This document shows, in pieces, positions 63,629-64,000 of a DNA stretch of 64,000 nt. The notes beneath the pieces were generated by a model. The model saw only the letters and a program-made list of their open reading frames with translations. It was not told where the DNA came from and made no database searches. The DNA lies in the NCBI RefSeq assembly GCF_016918075.2, contig NZ_JAERPS020000003.1, positions 1 through 64,000 of the forward strand, read 5' to 3'. Every line of letters starts with the position of its first letter. Within the stretch, counting starts at the first letter, position 1. A program made the position numbers and the translations under genes. Source of the DNA: Rheinheimera maricola (GTDB taxonomy: Bacteria; Pseudomonadota; Gammaproteobacteria; Enterobacterales; Alteromonadaceae).

Positions 63629-64000
63629 ATGGAATCGAATGCGCGAATTGCCATAGCAGGCTGCCCCGAAGTGCATATTGCCGCCCACTCCAGGTTGGAT
63701 ATAGCCAAAGACAACCACAATGCGGTTGCGATACTTGGAAGGCCGCGCTGGCAGCAGCAAGCAGTTAATGCCGAGACAATAAAACAACTGCTAGCGGACA
63801 ACGACTTGCCTACACTGTACCAGCAGCTAGCTGGTGATTTTTTTATGCTTGTGGTGCAAACAGGTAAGCCGGTATTACTCGTAAATGACATTATGGGTAT
63901 TCAGAGCTGCTACTACAGCCTGCAAAACGGCAGCTTATTTATTGCGGCAGGTTTAAAAGCATTAAAACAGCTTGGCGCAACAGGAGTTTTAAATAAACAG
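63629..64000 (+). CDS. asparagine-synthetase-like protein, partial (runs off window)
   Basis: 124 codons without a stop before the window end. The segment LAGDFFMLVV, then LVNDIMGIQSCYYSLQNGSLFIAAGLKAL follows the pattern of the AsnB glutaminase domain (DRLGIKPLYY, ASEIKAL), but the N-terminus is MESN, so the nucleophilic Cys2 is absent and glutamine cannot be hydrolysed. AGGA lies about 7 nt before the ATG. Related to the ATP-dependent amide-forming proteins (lasso cyclase-like or sugar-modifying); family cannot be fixed from the fragment. Confidence 0.6.
   Translation, partial: MESNARIAIAGCPEVHIAAHSRLDIAKDNHNAVAILGRPRWQQQAVNAETIKQLLADNDLPTLYQQLAGDFFMLVVQTGKPVLLVNDIMGIQSCYYSLQNGSLFIAAGLKALKQLGATGVLNKQ

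Overview
The window is a piece of gammaproteobacterial chromosome. Several gene neighbourhoods match Escherichia coli: yfcL, aroC, prmB, smrB and sixA near fadIJ; maoP divergent from hdfR; folX next to yfcH; ybbP-ybbA divergent from tesA. An XrtA (exosortase A) exopolysaccharide locus, Gln- and His-rich proteins and intermediate base composition suggest an aquatic Alteromonadales/Chromatiaceae-type genus such as Rheinheimera, Arsukibacterium or Alishewanella. That placement is from memory of gene content, not computed.

Layout. (1) 1-3.6 kb is accessory: a toxin/immunity-like pair, an attC-like inverted repeat, an XRE regulator with membrane segments, a small COG4551 phosphatase and a GNAT acetyltransferase, all on the minus strand. 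(2) 3.7-10.3 kb is core metabolism and maintenance: fklB, yfcL, an AcoX-like ATP-NAD kinase, an MFS carrier, aroC, prmB, smrB and sixA. (3) 10.5-17.1 kb has an M16 protease without a signal peptide, a PAS-GGDEF-EAL protein, maoP/hdfR and a 65-residue membrane protein. (4) 17.2-20.8 kb is the fadIJ beta-oxidation operon, with a FadR-like operator and an 18-bp palindrome upstream. (5) 20.9-27.7 kb is a tightly overlapping MoxR/DUF58/DUF4381/BatA/BatB/BatD operon. (6) 27.9-38.9 kb carries putP, an EAL-HDOD protein, a ComEA-like protein, a PepSY-PhoP-PhoQ-like operon, folX, yfcH and ybbP-ybbA/tesA. (7) 39.0-39.4 kb is a tRNA operon (Ala-GGC, then three identical Glu-TTC) with a near-consensus sigma-70 promoter. 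(8) 39.7-61.6 kb is an XrtA/PEP-CTERM-type exopolysaccharide locus. (9) 61.7-64.0 kb has a TPR protein, a propeller-like protein and the start of an asparagine-synthetase-like protein cut by the window end.

In the XrtA region an AAA ATPase is convergent with a minus-strand set (export lipoprotein, chain-length protein, tyrosine autokinase, beta-barrel). That set is divergent from a long plus-strand operon: initiating glycosyltransferase, deacetylase, FemAB-like protein, glycosyltransferases, exosortase A fused to EpsI, amidotransferase, CapK-like adenylating enzyme, a 27-residue membrane microprotein, an O-antigen-ligase-like polymerase and finally a flippase. Most plus-strand genes overlap by 4-11 bp, which implies translational coupling. 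The divergent promoter region holds a perfect 19-bp palindrome. No PEP-CTERM substrate and no PrsK/PrsR regulators are visible in the window.

Most promising for follow-up: the coupled 27-residue microprotein, the toxin/immunity-like pair with its attC-like element, the propeller plus Cys-less Asn-synthetase-like pair at the right edge, and the palindromic candidate operators.
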